A stretch of 64,000 nucleotides of DNA, from positions 124,001 to 188,000 of the forward strand of contig NZ_WJIB01000009.1 of assembly GCF_019400745.1 (NCBI RefSeq). Reading direction: 5' to 3'. Shown here piece by piece: positions 9,155 to 16,441 of this stretch. Source of the DNA: Cohnella sp. CFH 77786. GTDB lineage: Bacteria > Bacillota > Bacilli > Paenibacillales > Paenibacillaceae. The notes beneath the pieces are model-generated. The model saw only the letters and a list, made by a program, of their open reading frames with translations. It did not search any database and was not told where the DNA came from. Position numbers and translations under genes: made by a program. Position 1 is the stretch's first letter. Each line of letters begins with the position of its first letter.

Positions 9155-9505
9155 ATGCAGCGCATCACGGACGAGTCCGCTTTTCGCGAACGGGCCGCAA
9201 GCGAAGGCTTGACGGTGGCCGTATTCAAGACGACTTGGTGCAAGGACTGCCATTACATCGAACCTTTTATGCCCGATGTGGAGAAGGCTTATGCGGATAA
9301 AATCGCGTTCGTCGAGATCGACCGGGACGACATGCCCGATCTCTGCTCCGAACTGAACATCCTGGGCATTCCCAGCTTCATCGCTTTCCGGAACGGCCGG
9401 GAGCTGATCCGCTTCGTCAGCAAGCTCCGCAAAACCCGGGAAGAAATCGAACAGTTCCTGGACCGTGCGATCGCGGTCTCGGAAGCGATGCCGGCGCAAG
9501 CGTGA
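9155..9505 (+). CDS. Thioredoxin family protein
   Basis: A 116-residue thioredoxin-fold protein. The redox motif is Cys29-Lys-Asp-Cys32 in TTWCKDCHY, an unusual dipeptide between the cysteines, and the cis-proline loop is present as LGIPSF. It resembles the YtpP/YdbP-type accessory thioredoxins rather than the classical CGPC form. A ribosome site, AAGGAGGAGA, precedes ATG 9155. It is monocistronic, between its own promoter and a strong terminator. Confidence 0.9.
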   Translation: MQRITDESAFRERAASEGLTVAVFKTTWCKDCHYIEPFMPDVEKAYADKIAFVEIDRDDMPDLCSELNILGIPSFIAFRNGRELIRFVSKLRKTREEIEQFLDRAIAVSEAMPAQA

Positions 9506-9527
9506 ACTCCGGCGCGGCCAACCGATC

Positions 9528-9560
9528 AACCTTTCTTCCGGCCGGAAGAAAGGTTTTTCT
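9528..9560 (+). terminator. Strong intrinsic terminator
   Basis: AACCTTTCTTCCGG (9528-9541) followed directly by its complement (9542-9555) and a T-rich tract. Confidence 0.88.
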
Positions 9561-9670
9561 ATTTTCTTCTAATCGGCACAGGCATTTTGGTTAAAAATCT
9601 TTCATCTTCCTCCTTTTCGAGGTAAAATGGAAACGAATACAGATAGAAGAGACAGCCGTGGGGGAATAGA

Positions 9671-10324
9671 ATGCAAGATTTTTTATTGGATTTTTCGATC
9701 AATACCTTTGAAGCTTTAGTCGTGTACTTGTTGATTATGGCCGTTTTTCGCTTTCCGATGAGAAGACACTTGCCTTTTGCGATTCTCGCCTCCGCCGTCA
9801 TGGCTCAAACTTCGTATCTGATGCGGATGGTGTTCCATTTAGACAGCTACACGCCGATTTTGATCCTGTTATGGCTCATCGTTTTTATTTGGCTGTTGTT
9901 TCGGGTGCATCCGTTCTATTCGTTCCTAATGTCCGTCAGCGGCTATTTGGGTTATGTCGTCATTCAATGCGTGGTTCTGATAGGACTGCAGATCTGGATC
10001 CCCATCGAAGACATCTTAACTCCATTGCTCCATCTCAAATTGATGCAGCTGCTTTGTTCCGTCATCACCCTCGCCATTGCTATATGGTTAAACCAGAAGA
10101 GACTCGGATTCATTTTCGTTCCCGATGACGTGCGGGTTAAGGTGAAATTGACCGGCCTCAATCTGATTCTGTTCTGCATATCCGTTGCGGGAAGCCTGAT
10201 CATTACGGGCGTCGTCCATAATGTGGTCAAGAGAGGCTATGTGACGACAGCAGTCGGGGCAGGGTGCTTGCTTACGATTTTGATTATCCTGAACTTTGCC
10301 TACAAAAAGGAGATGGGAGCTTGA
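9671..10324 (+). CDS. Polytopic membrane protein in an agr-like operon
   Basis: A 217-residue protein with about six or seven hydrophobic segments over its whole length and no soluble domain. Size, topology and position ahead of agrB resemble the sensor part of AgrC-type receptor kinases, but the histidine-kinase domain is absent: the protein ends at YKKEMGA and the next gene begins in overlap. It may be a kinase-less receptor or an export/accessory protein. The ribosome site is GGGGGAAT. Its TGA overlaps the TTG start of agrB by four bases, so the two are translationally coupled. Confidence 0.75.
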   Translation: MQDFLLDFSINTFEALVVYLLIMAVFRFPMRRHLPFAILASAVMAQTSYLMRMVFHLDSYTPILILLWLIVFIWLLFRVHPFYSFLMSVSGYLGYVVIQCVVLIGLQIWIPIEDILTPLLHLKLMQLLCSVITLAIAIWLNQKRLGFIFVPDDVRVKVKLTGLNLILFCISVAGSLIITGVVHNVVKRGYVTTAVGAGCLLTILIILNFAYKKEMGA

Positions 10325-10839
10325 TCGAGGCCGTTTCCGAACGAATCAGCGGTTATCTCTACCGCCACAACGACCGCCGGAATGTCAGCCAAGAAGTGAT
10401 GAAATTCGCTCTGATCGGGCTATTGACCAATGGATGCGTCATCGTTCTGAGCCTTATCATCGGATGGCTGGGCGGCAACTTTTCGGCTACCCTGCTCTCT
10501 TTGGCATCCATGGCCGCTCTGAGGCTGCTCGCCGGTGGCTACCATATCAACCCTCCTTCCTTGTGCATCGTCCTGTCTACTGCAGCCGTTACCTTGATCC
10601 CGTATATTCCTGCCGGCAAGCCGGTGCTTTACGTTTTTACCGCGATCAGTGCTTTACTGGTGTGGCGTTTCGCTCCCGCTGACTTGAGAGGAAAAACGCG
10701 CATTTCCGAGCGTACGCTGCAGCAGATGAAATATGGCGCTCTGCTGCTTGTTGCATCCAGTCTTTTCATCCAGTCGGGCATCATGGCGACCGCTTTATTT
10801 CTCGTTTCGCTTACCCTAATCCCAATCAAAAGGAGGTGA
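10321..10839 (+). CDS. agrB: AgrB-like peptide-processing membrane endopeptidase
   Basis: A 172-residue accessory gene regulator B protein, the membrane cysteine protease that cleaves and cyclises the AgrD propeptide. The family signature LRLLAGGYHINPPSLCIVLS contains the conserved His (in GGYH) and a downstream Cys seven residues later, the expected catalytic pair. Several membrane segments follow. TTG 10321 is chosen because AAAAGGAGA lies about 8 bases before it; an in-frame ATG at 10264 would overlap the upstream gene extensively. The stop lies inside the ribosome site of agrD. Confidence 0.9.
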   Translation: MIEAVSERISGYLYRHNDRRNVSQEVMKFALIGLLTNGCVIVLSLIIGWLGGNFSATLLSLASMAALRLLAGGYHINPPSLCIVLSTAAVTLIPYIPAGKPVLYVFTAISALLVWRFAPADLRGKTRISERTLQQMKYGALLLVASSLFIQSGIMATALFLVSLTLIPIKRR

Positions 10840-10846
10840 GGCGAAG

Positions 10847-10972
10847 ATGAAAACGAAGTTGGTGCGTTTATTGGCCACGGGTTTGGGGCTGGCGGCAGTC
10901 ATTTTTGTCACCACTGCTTGTTTTGCAGCCGGACACCGTCCCGAAGTACCTGCCGAACTGCTCAAGAAGTAA
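10847..10972 (+). CDS. agrD: AgrD-like cyclic lactone autoinducer propeptide
   Basis: A 41-residue peptide gene too short for routine ORF calls. It has a basic, amphipathic N-terminus (MKTKLVRLLATGLGLAA), a central TTACFAAGH segment with a single Cys suitable for a thiolactone, and the acidic tail PEVPAELLKK, which carries the PEVPxEL recognition motif of AgrD propeptides. A near-perfect AAAGGAGGTGA ribosome site lies 8 bases upstream. It follows agrB directly, as in classical agr loci, but no agrC/agrA pair follows. Confidence 0.88.
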   Translation: MKTKLVRLLATGLGLAAVIFVTTACFAAGHRPEVPAELLKK

Positions 10973-10980
10973 CCGCCTGG

Positions 10981-11006
10981 CGGCTGCCGGATTCTTCCGG
11001 CAGCCG
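10981..11006 (+). terminator. Hairpin after agrD
   Basis: CGGCTGCCGG pairs with CCGGCAGCCG across a 6-base loop. The following T tract is short, so it may be an RNA 3' end or a weak terminator. A better terminator follows at 11028. Confidence 0.6.
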
Positions 11007-11027
11007 TTCCCATGAACGGAATCCGAG

Positions 11028-11056
11028 CCTGCCGGGATGCGACCGGCAGGTTTTTG
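11028..11056 (+). terminator. Intrinsic terminator
   Basis: CCTGCCGG (11028-11035) and CCGGCAGG (11043-11050), then TTTTT. It closes the agr-like operon. Confidence 0.8.
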
Positions 11057-11215
11057 CTTGATTCAGAAAGTACTATAATCCGCTATCCTTTTCTGAATCA
11101 CCTCCGAATAAACGTCTATCCGTCCGAAAAGGACGCCGTAGCCGTTTTACTTGGTTGCGTACGGTCCGATCGGAATCGTCACAGTTTGAACATGGTATTG
11201 CCGGGCGGCCTTCTG

Positions 11216-11221
11216 TATAAT
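11216..11221 (+). promoter_or_regulatory. -10 box upstream of ctaA
   Basis: TATAAT lies about 50 bases before the ctaA start and overlaps an in-frame ATG at 11220, which argues that the 11220 ATG is not the start. I see no good -35 at 16-18 bases. Confidence 0.45.
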
Positions 11222-11270
11222 GGGAAATGGCCAAACATGCGCCAACTTTCACAAGAAATCGGGGATGGGC

Positions 11271-12224
11271 ATGACCCTGCACAAATATCGGATCCTAACG
11301 TTACTCACCTGCGTCGGCATGTTTCTCGTGCTCATCGCCGGCGTGCTTGTCACCAATACCGAATCCCAAGCCGGCTGCGGCACCGATTGGCCGCTCTGCA
11401 ACGGCAAGTTCATTCCGGCGTACACGCTCGAATCGCTGGTGGAATATTCCCACCGCCTCATTAGCGGTGGAGTCGGCCTGCTGGTCGGGGCCGCCTTCCT
11501 CGCCACTGTGCTGTGGAAACCGGCGAAACGCAAGGAGCCGGTCTGGTACGCTTCGGCAGCGTTATTCTTCACGGTCCTGCAAGCGGCTCTCGGCGCGATG
11601 GCGGTCAAATGGCCCCAATCGGACGCCGTGCTGGCCTTGCATTTCGGCATCTCGCTGTTCGCTTTCACCAGCACGTGGCTGCTGTATACGTATGCCTCGC
11701 GCCTGGCCTCAAGCCAGGGACAGCCGGTCAGCGTAGCGGCGGACGGCAAAGCTGCCGGAGCCGTTCCGCGTTCCGTATACCATTTCGCGCTCGTTGCCTT
11801 GATCTATTGCTACGCCGTCATCTACCTGGGCGCTTACATTCGGCACACCGGATCGGGCGGAGCCTGCGTGGGGTGGCCGCTCTGCAACGGGGACGTCATC
11901 CCCGAGCTCTCGGGATCGGTCGGCGTCGCCTTCGCGCATCGGCTTGCCGCCGTGCTGATGCTGCTCCTGGTCGTTGCGCTCGTCCGGTTCATCCGGAAGA
12001 AAGCGGGAGCCGGAACCGAGCTGGGCAGAATCGCAAGGCAGGCGCTGCTGCTCGTCTGTCTCCAAGTGCTGAGCGGCGGGCTCCTGGCGATCACGATCGA
12101 CGACCATGACGTGTACGTCTTCACCGCTCTGCTCCACACGGTGATCATTGCGGCGTTGTTCAGCGTCATCTGCCTGCTCGCCCTGCGGTCCCGGCATTTG
12201 TCCGGCAACCGGTCAGGCACGTAA
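11271..12224 (+). CDS. ctaA: Heme A synthase
   Basis: A 317-residue membrane enzyme that oxidises the C8 methyl of heme O to the formyl of heme A for aa3-type oxidases. It has eight predicted membrane segments. The four heme-ligand histidines sit in EYSHRL, LALHFG, FAHRLA and ALLHTV. Both extracytoplasmic cysteine pairs are present, GCGTDWPLC and ACVGWPLC. Start ATG 11271 (or 11265) follows GGGG; the 16-18 extra residues of the longest frame overlap a -10 box. The ctaB and cta oxidase genes are not in the window. Confidence 0.93.
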   Translation: MTLHKYRILTLLTCVGMFLVLIAGVLVTNTESQAGCGTDWPLCNGKFIPAYTLESLVEYSHRLISGGVGLLVGAAFLATVLWKPAKRKEPVWYASAALFFTVLQAALGAMAVKWPQSDAVLALHFGISLFAFTSTWLLYTYASRLASSQGQPVSVAADGKAAGAVPRSVYHFALVALIYCYAVIYLGAYIRHTGSGGACVGWPLCNGDVIPELSGSVGVAFAHRLAAVLMLLLVVALVRFIRKKAGAGTELGRIARQALLLVCLQVLSGGLLAITIDDHDVYVFTALLHTVIIAALFSVICLLALRSRHLSGNRSGT

Positions 12225-12288
12225 TCCGGCTTAACCGTTCCATGGAAGCCGTGAATGTCGTATTGGAAATCGGAGGCGGAATCCCGAC

Positions 12289-14055
12289 ATGATTTATTCC
12301 TCGCTGCGGCCCTACTTGGAGGCTCTTCGCGCGGATCGCCAGCTGGCGGTCATCGATGCGCCGGTCGATCCCGTTCTGGAAATCGCGGAAATCCACCGCC
12401 GCGTCATCGAACGGGAAGGCCCGGCTCTGCTATTCACGAACGTGAAGGGAAGCCCGTTTCCCGTCGTCACGAACCTGTTCGGGACGAGCCGCCGCGTCGA
12501 CATGGCGTTCGGCCCGCGGCCCGAAGCGCTGACCAAGCGGCTCGTTGGCGCTTTGGATACGCTTCTCCCTCCGACGCTTCCCGCCTTGTGGCGGGAGAAG
12601 GACATGCTGCTGGACCTCGTGAAGGTTGGTATGCGCAAGGTGCCCCAGGATCAGGCGCCCGTCCTGCAGACGGCGAGAAGGGAGAAGCCGCTCGAAGGCT
12701 TGCCCGTCATCACGAGCTGGCAGGAGGACGGCGGGCCGTTCGTCACGCTGCCTCTCGTGTATACCGAGCATCCCGAACATCCCAAGCAACATAACCTGGG
12801 CATGTACCGGATGCAAATTTTCGATGCCCAGACGACGGGCATGCACTGGCAGATCCATAAGGGCGGCGGGTTCCATTATCACGAAGCCGAGAAGCGGAAC
12901 CGGCCGCTGCCGGTCTCCGTCTTCCTCGGAGGACCGCCCGCGTTGATCGCGTCGGCCATCGCGCCGGTGCCGGAGAACGTGCCGGAATTGCTGCTCGCTT
13001 CGCTCATTCTGGGAGGGAAGCTGCCGATGGCGGACAACCCGCTCGGCGGTCACCGGATTCCCGCCGAAGCCGAGTTCGCGATCGTGGGGAAGGTCCCCCC
13101 GTTCGAGCGGAGGCCGGAAGGACCTTTCGGCGACCATTACGGCTATTACTCGCTTCAACACGACTTCCCGGTGTTTCACGTCGACCACGTGTGGCATCGC
13201 AAAGACGCGATTTATCCGGCAACGGTCGTCGGGAAACCCCGGCAAGAGGATTATTATCTCGGCGAATTCCTGCAGCGGCTGCTCTCGCCGGCTTTCCCGA
13301 TCGTGATGTCGGGAGTCAAGAGCCTGTGGACATATGCCGAGACCGGGTTCCACTCGCTCGCCGCTGCCGTGGTCCGGGAGAGCTATTCCCGCGAAGCGCT
13401 TGGCACGGCGTTCCGCATTCTTGGGGAAGGCCAGCTCACGTTGACCAAATTCCTTATGCTGACCGATCGCTCGCTTGACCTGGCCGATTTTCCGCTGCTG
13501 CTCGAAACGGTGCTGGAGCGCTTCGATCCGGCGCAAGACCTTTTCGTATTCGCCAACACGTCGCATGACACGCTGGACTACACGGGACCCCGGCTGAACC
13601 ATGGCAGCAAAGCCGTGCTGATGGGCGTCGGAGAGCCGGTTCGCCCATTGCCCCGCGAATACGAGGGAGGGCCGATTCCCGGCGTCGACCGGTTGAAGCC
13701 TTATTGCCGCGGCTGCTTGGTCGTGCAAGGGGCGGCTTATACCGAAGATCCCGGACTCGCCTCGCGCTTGGCGGAGTTCCTGCACCGGGCCGGCACACCT
13801 TGGCCGCTCGTCATCTTGGCCGATGACGCGGATATCGCGGACGGACAGACCGCTTTTCTCTGGACTACCTTCACCCGCTTCAATCCCGCCGCGGATATTT
13901 ACGCCGTCAGCGATCCCGGGCGGCATCACGTGGCGTACAAGCTGCCGATCGTAATCGATGCGAGGATGAAGCCCGGGTATCCCGATGAATTGTTCCCTCG
14001 CGAAGACATCGTGAAGCTGGTGGACCGGCGTTGGTCCGAATTTTTTCCGTCTTGA
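12289..14055 (+). CDS. UbiD-family decarboxylase, possibly MqnL
   Basis: A 588-residue prenylated-FMN-dependent (de)carboxylase of the UbiD family. Recognisable stretches are PLVYTEHP, QIHKGGG, EAEFAIVGKVPP, EGPFGDHYGYYS and the C-terminal VIDARMKPGYPDE. The family removes aromatic carboxyl groups with a cofactor made by UbiX. Because aminofutalosine synthase (MqnE) is encoded 4 kb away, the likely role is the late decarboxylation of the futalosine menaquinone pathway (MqnL). This is inference; a 4-hydroxybenzoate-type role is not excluded. A terminator follows. Confidence 0.88.
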   Translation: MIYSSLRPYLEALRADRQLAVIDAPVDPVLEIAEIHRRVIEREGPALLFTNVKGSPFPVVTNLFGTSRRVDMAFGPRPEALTKRLVGALDTLLPPTLPALWREKDMLLDLVKVGMRKVPQDQAPVLQTARREKPLEGLPVITSWQEDGGPFVTLPLVYTEHPEHPKQHNLGMYRMQIFDAQTTGMHWQIHKGGGFHYHEAEKRNRPLPVSVFLGGPPALIASAIAPVPENVPELLLASLILGGKLPMADNPLGGHRIPAEAEFAIVGKVPPFERRPEGPFGDHYGYYSLQHDFPVFHVDHVWHRKDAIYPATVVGKPRQEDYYLGEFLQRLLSPAFPIVMSGVKSLWTYAETGFHSLAAAVVRESYSREALGTAFRILGEGQLTLTKFLMLTDRSLDLADFPLLLETVLERFDPAQDLFVFANTSHDTLDYTGPRLNHGSKAVLMGVGEPVRPLPREYEGGPIPGVDRLKPYCRGCLVVQGAAYTEDPGLASRLAEFLHRAGTPWPLVILADDADIADGQTAFLWTTFTRFNPAADIYAVSDPGRHHVAYKLPIVIDARMKPGYPDELFPREDIVKLVDRRWSEFFPS

Positions 14056-14069
14056 CGCAGGATCCCAGG

Positions 14070-14091
14070 CCCCGAGCATTCGGGGCTTTTT
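14070..14091 (+). terminator. Intrinsic terminator
   Basis: GCCCCGA-GCAT-TCGGGGC followed by TTTTT. Confidence 0.82.
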
Positions 14092-14124
14092 GCGCGTTGG
14101 GACCGGGCGGTCAAGGCGAATCGG

Positions 14125-14154
14125 TTGAGCCTTCCGCCTTCCATACGGTACAAT
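14125..14154 (+). promoter_or_regulatory. Promoter of the HEPN-like gene
   Basis: TTGAGC (14125-14130), an 18-base spacer, and TACAAT (14149-14154). An apparent TTG start at 14125 is the -35 itself, so the true coding start lies downstream at 14200. Confidence 0.65.
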
Positions 14155-14199
14155 GGGAACGGGACGAGTTCGGACGCCTGTCTGCGGGAGGAAATCGAT

Positions 14200-14919
14200 T
14201 TGTTGCGAACGTTGCTCGGCGAGCCGCCGGCACAATGGGACGGACTTCTCCGGGAGACGGCGGAAGCCATGGAAACCTTCATTCGGCTTACAGAAGAACG
14301 TGCGTCCGGCAAACCCGGACAAGCGTCGCGTTTCCTGACGCTCGCGATATGGACGGCCGGCCTTCTCCGTTCGTTAGAGGAATTGGAGGAAAGCCTCTTC
14401 GCCGCCCGCCTGTTCGCCGGACGGATCCGGCACGATCGCTGGTCCGAGCTGTCCGATGCGGAGAAACAAGATTACAACCGGCACGTCTATTTCGACAAAA
14501 ACGCCTATATCCGCATGTTCTCTTTGCTAGACAAGCTGGGGACGCTGCTTAACGATCTGCTGGGGCTGAAAACGGAGCTTGTGAAGCCGCGGTTTTCCTA
14601 TTTCACCGTACTTCGCCGGCTGCGCGACACCCGGCGCTACGGGGAGCTCGAGGGTTTGCTCACCTCGCTCAAGGAGAGCAAGCGGGAAGCGATGGACCGT
14701 CTCCGGACGAGGCGGAACATGGAGATTCATTTCATGAACGCGGAGCTGCAGGATGACCTGAAAGCCGGCCGGCGGATGCACGGGGGCCCGGGCGAGACGG
14801 GAAAGCTCGAGAACCTCGCCGCCCACCTGTCCGATTCCGAGGAGGGCTGGGACATGGTTCTCGGCACGCTCAGGCATACCTTCCGCTTTGCCTGCGAATG
14901 GCTGCGCCGGATGCCTTAG
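14200..14919 (+). CDS. Cthe_2314-like HEPN-type helical protein
   Basis: About 239 residues, almost entirely alpha-helical, with no signal or membrane segment. The overall pattern, including RHVYFDKNAYIRMFSLLDKLG and a closing TFRFACEWL helix, resembles the Cthe_2314-like HEPN proteins; this assignment is from recall and moderate. The HEPN ribonuclease motif RxxxxH is represented by RRNMEIH. TTG 14200 is chosen because GGGAGG lies 8 bases upstream and because the longer frame starts inside a promoter. An SDR gene follows after 26 bases. Confidence 0.65.
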   Translation: MLRTLLGEPPAQWDGLLRETAEAMETFIRLTEERASGKPGQASRFLTLAIWTAGLLRSLEELEESLFAARLFAGRIRHDRWSELSDAEKQDYNRHVYFDKNAYIRMFSLLDKLGTLLNDLLGLKTELVKPRFSYFTVLRRLRDTRRYGELEGLLTSLKESKREAMDRLRTRRNMEIHFMNAELQDDLKAGRRMHGGPGETGKLENLAAHLSDSEEGWDMVLGTLRHTFRFACEWLRRMP

Positions 14920-14945
14920 AGGAAAGTGAAGGAGGCGAAAACACT

Positions 14946-15755
14946 TTGCTGACAGGCAAAACGGCGCTTATAACGGGCAGCGCCAAGGGACTGGGCCGAC
15001 GGACGGCCCTGGAGCTTGCCGCCTCCGGGTGCGACGTCGCCTTGAATTACGTCACGAGCCGCGCCGAAGCCGAGGAAGCGGCGGCGGAGATTGCCGCCAT
15101 GGGAAGAAGGGCGGTCGCGATCGGCGCCGATATCGCCCGGCCGGAAGAAGCGGACCGTCTGGTGGAAGAGGTCGAACGGAGTCTCGGAACGGTCGACATT
15201 CTCGTCAACAACGCGGGGCCTTTCATCCGGGAGCGCCGTTTGTTCGCCGATTACCGGACGGAAGACATCCATTATTTGATGAACGGCAACCTGGTCGGCA
15301 CGATGCTGCTCGATCATCGCGTCTTGCCCGGCATGAGAAGCAAGGGGTGGGGGAGGATCATCCATTTCGGCTTCGGGCATGCGGCGGAAGCGAGGTCTTG
15401 GCCCCACCGGGCGGTATACGCGGCCGCGAAGGTCGGGCTCGTTTCCTTCACCAAAACGCTGGCCGTCGAAGAAGCGGCGAACGGGATTACCGTGAATATG
15501 ATTTGTCCGGGCGATATCCGGGGGGATAACAAGGAGAAGGGAATTGCCGAGGTGGAGGGCGTCCTGGACGAAGAATCGCCCAGAGGGCGGCCGGGTACGG
15601 GACAGGACGTCGCCCGCGTGATCACGTTCCTGTGTCAGCCGGAGTCGGATTTCATTACCGGAAATACGATCGACGTATCCGGGGGACTCGACCCGATCCG
15701 CTCGAATCTGAAAGAAGGGGGAGCCCCCGGTAAAAATAAAGGTCCTGCCGGTTAG
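14946..15755 (+). CDS. Short-chain dehydrogenase/reductase
   Basis: A 269-residue NAD(P)-dependent oxidoreductase. The nucleotide-binding motif TGSAKGLG is at residues 10-17, NNAG follows strand 4, and the catalytic pair is YAAAK. The Ser of the triad is not obvious where HFGFGHAAEA replaces the usual ISS segment, so activity may be altered. The closest general relatives are FabG-like reductases, and the substrate is unknown. TTG 14946 follows AAGGAGG by 10 bases. The Gly/Lys-rich tail after residue 250 overlaps the terminator stem at 15740. Confidence 0.85.
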   Translation: MLTGKTALITGSAKGLGRRTALELAASGCDVALNYVTSRAEAEEAAAEIAAMGRRAVAIGADIARPEEADRLVEEVERSLGTVDILVNNAGPFIRERRLFADYRTEDIHYLMNGNLVGTMLLDHRVLPGMRSKGWGRIIHFGFGHAAEARSWPHRAVYAAAKVGLVSFTKTLAVEEAANGITVNMICPGDIRGDNKEKGIAEVEGVLDEESPRGRPGTGQDVARVITFLCQPESDFITGNTIDVSGGLDPIRSNLKEGGAPGKNKGPAG

Positions 15756-15764
15756 GCAGGACCT
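15740..15764. terminator. Bidirectional hairpin between convergent genes
   Basis: AGGTCCTGCC and GGCAGGACCT with a 5-base loop, spanning the SDR stop codon. It separates the SDR gene from the convergent nfu gene. Confidence 0.65.
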
Positions 15765-15794
15765 CTGGAGCACTTCGGTTCCGTAGAAAATCAA

Positions 15795-16043
15795 TCAGAA
15801 CACTTGAACGACTTCTTGAATGCCTTCGACTTCTTCGAGCAGTGCGCGCTCGATCCCTGCTTTGAGCGTGATCGTAGAGCTCGGGCAGCTGCCGCAAGCG
15901 CCCATCAGGCGAAGCTTGACGATGCCGTCTTCCACGTCCACCAATTCTACGTCGCCGCCGTCCCGCTGGAGGAAGGGGCGCAATTTATCGAGCACCTCGA
16001 GCACTTCGTCGTACTGGGTCGTGCTTTGTACGCTGTCACTCAT
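15795..16043 (-). CDS. nfu: NifU-like iron-sulfur scaffold (YutI type)
   Basis: An 82-residue NifU C-terminal domain protein. The cluster-binding motif is GACGSCPSS (CxxC), followed by the family helix [12 protein letters not shown]. It carries or transfers [4Fe-4S] clusters to apoproteins. ATG 16043 is preferred over ATG 16049 because AAGGAG is 9 bases from the former and only 3 from the latter. It has its own promoter and is divergent from the DUF1450 gene, with HesB/IscA 3.5 kb away. Confidence 0.92.
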   Translation of the reverse strand: MSDSVQSTTQYDEVLEVLDKLRPFLQRDGGDVELVDVEDGIVKLRLMGACGSCPSSTITLKAGIERALLEEVEGIQEVVQVF

Positions 16044-16067
16044 GTCCATCCACTCCTTTCAAATTCT

Positions 16068-16095
16068 ATTATAGTACAATTCGGAACGATTTCAA
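16068..16095 (-). promoter_or_regulatory. Promoter of nfu
   Basis: On the minus strand: TTGAAA (16095-16090), a 16-base spacer, and TATAAT (16073-16068). The ribosome site AAGGAG follows about 10 bases downstream. Confidence 0.78.
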
Positions 16096-16141
16096 ACGGA
16101 AGTTCGCAGCGATGGGCTCGCTTCCGGAAAGGATTTGCCGC

Positions 16142-16408
16142 ATGCACATCGTGGAATTTTGCGTCAGCAACATGCATCACGGTACCGACAAAGTAATGGA
16201 ACGGCTCGAGCAGGATCCCCGCATCGAGGTCGTCGAGTACGGCTGCTTGGGCAACTGCGGGGAGTGCTACTTGTCTCCGTATGCGCTCGTCAACGGCGAG
16301 ACCGTCGTGGCGGAGACCGCCGAGGAGCTGTACGACCTCATATTCAAAGCCATCGAAGAGCAAGACGCCGAGAAATCCGCGCTGGATAAGCTATTGGACG
16401 ATCTCTAA
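16142..16408 (+). CDS. DUF1450 family protein (YuzB-like)
   Basis: An 88-residue protein matching Bacillus YuzB in length and pattern: IVEFCVSNMHHGT at the start and VEYGCLGNCGECYLSPYALV in the centre, where the three clustered cysteines suggest metal or cluster binding. The function is unknown. ATG 16142 is chosen over an in-frame start at 16112 because GAAAGGA lies about 9 bases before it and the family begins here. The nfu/yuzB/NDH arrangement recalls the Bacillus yut region. Confidence 0.85.
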   Translation: MHIVEFCVSNMHHGTDKVMERLEQDPRIEVVEYGCLGNCGECYLSPYALVNGETVVAETAEELYDLIFKAIEEQDAEKSALDKLLDDL

Positions 16409-16441
16409 CCGCAGGTGGCAATCCCCTCGCGTCTTCGTATC

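Noticed and set aside
6694..9300. 868-residue open frame on the plus strand
   Set aside because: It runs antisense to DUF2515 and in another frame of the flippase gene. Its composition (very rich in Arg, Gly, Pro, Ala, Asp) is the usual shadow of high-GC genes, and it has no ribosome site.
12430..14322. 630-residue open frame on the minus strand
   Set aside because: Antisense shadow of the UbiD gene; no start signal, no recognisable domain.
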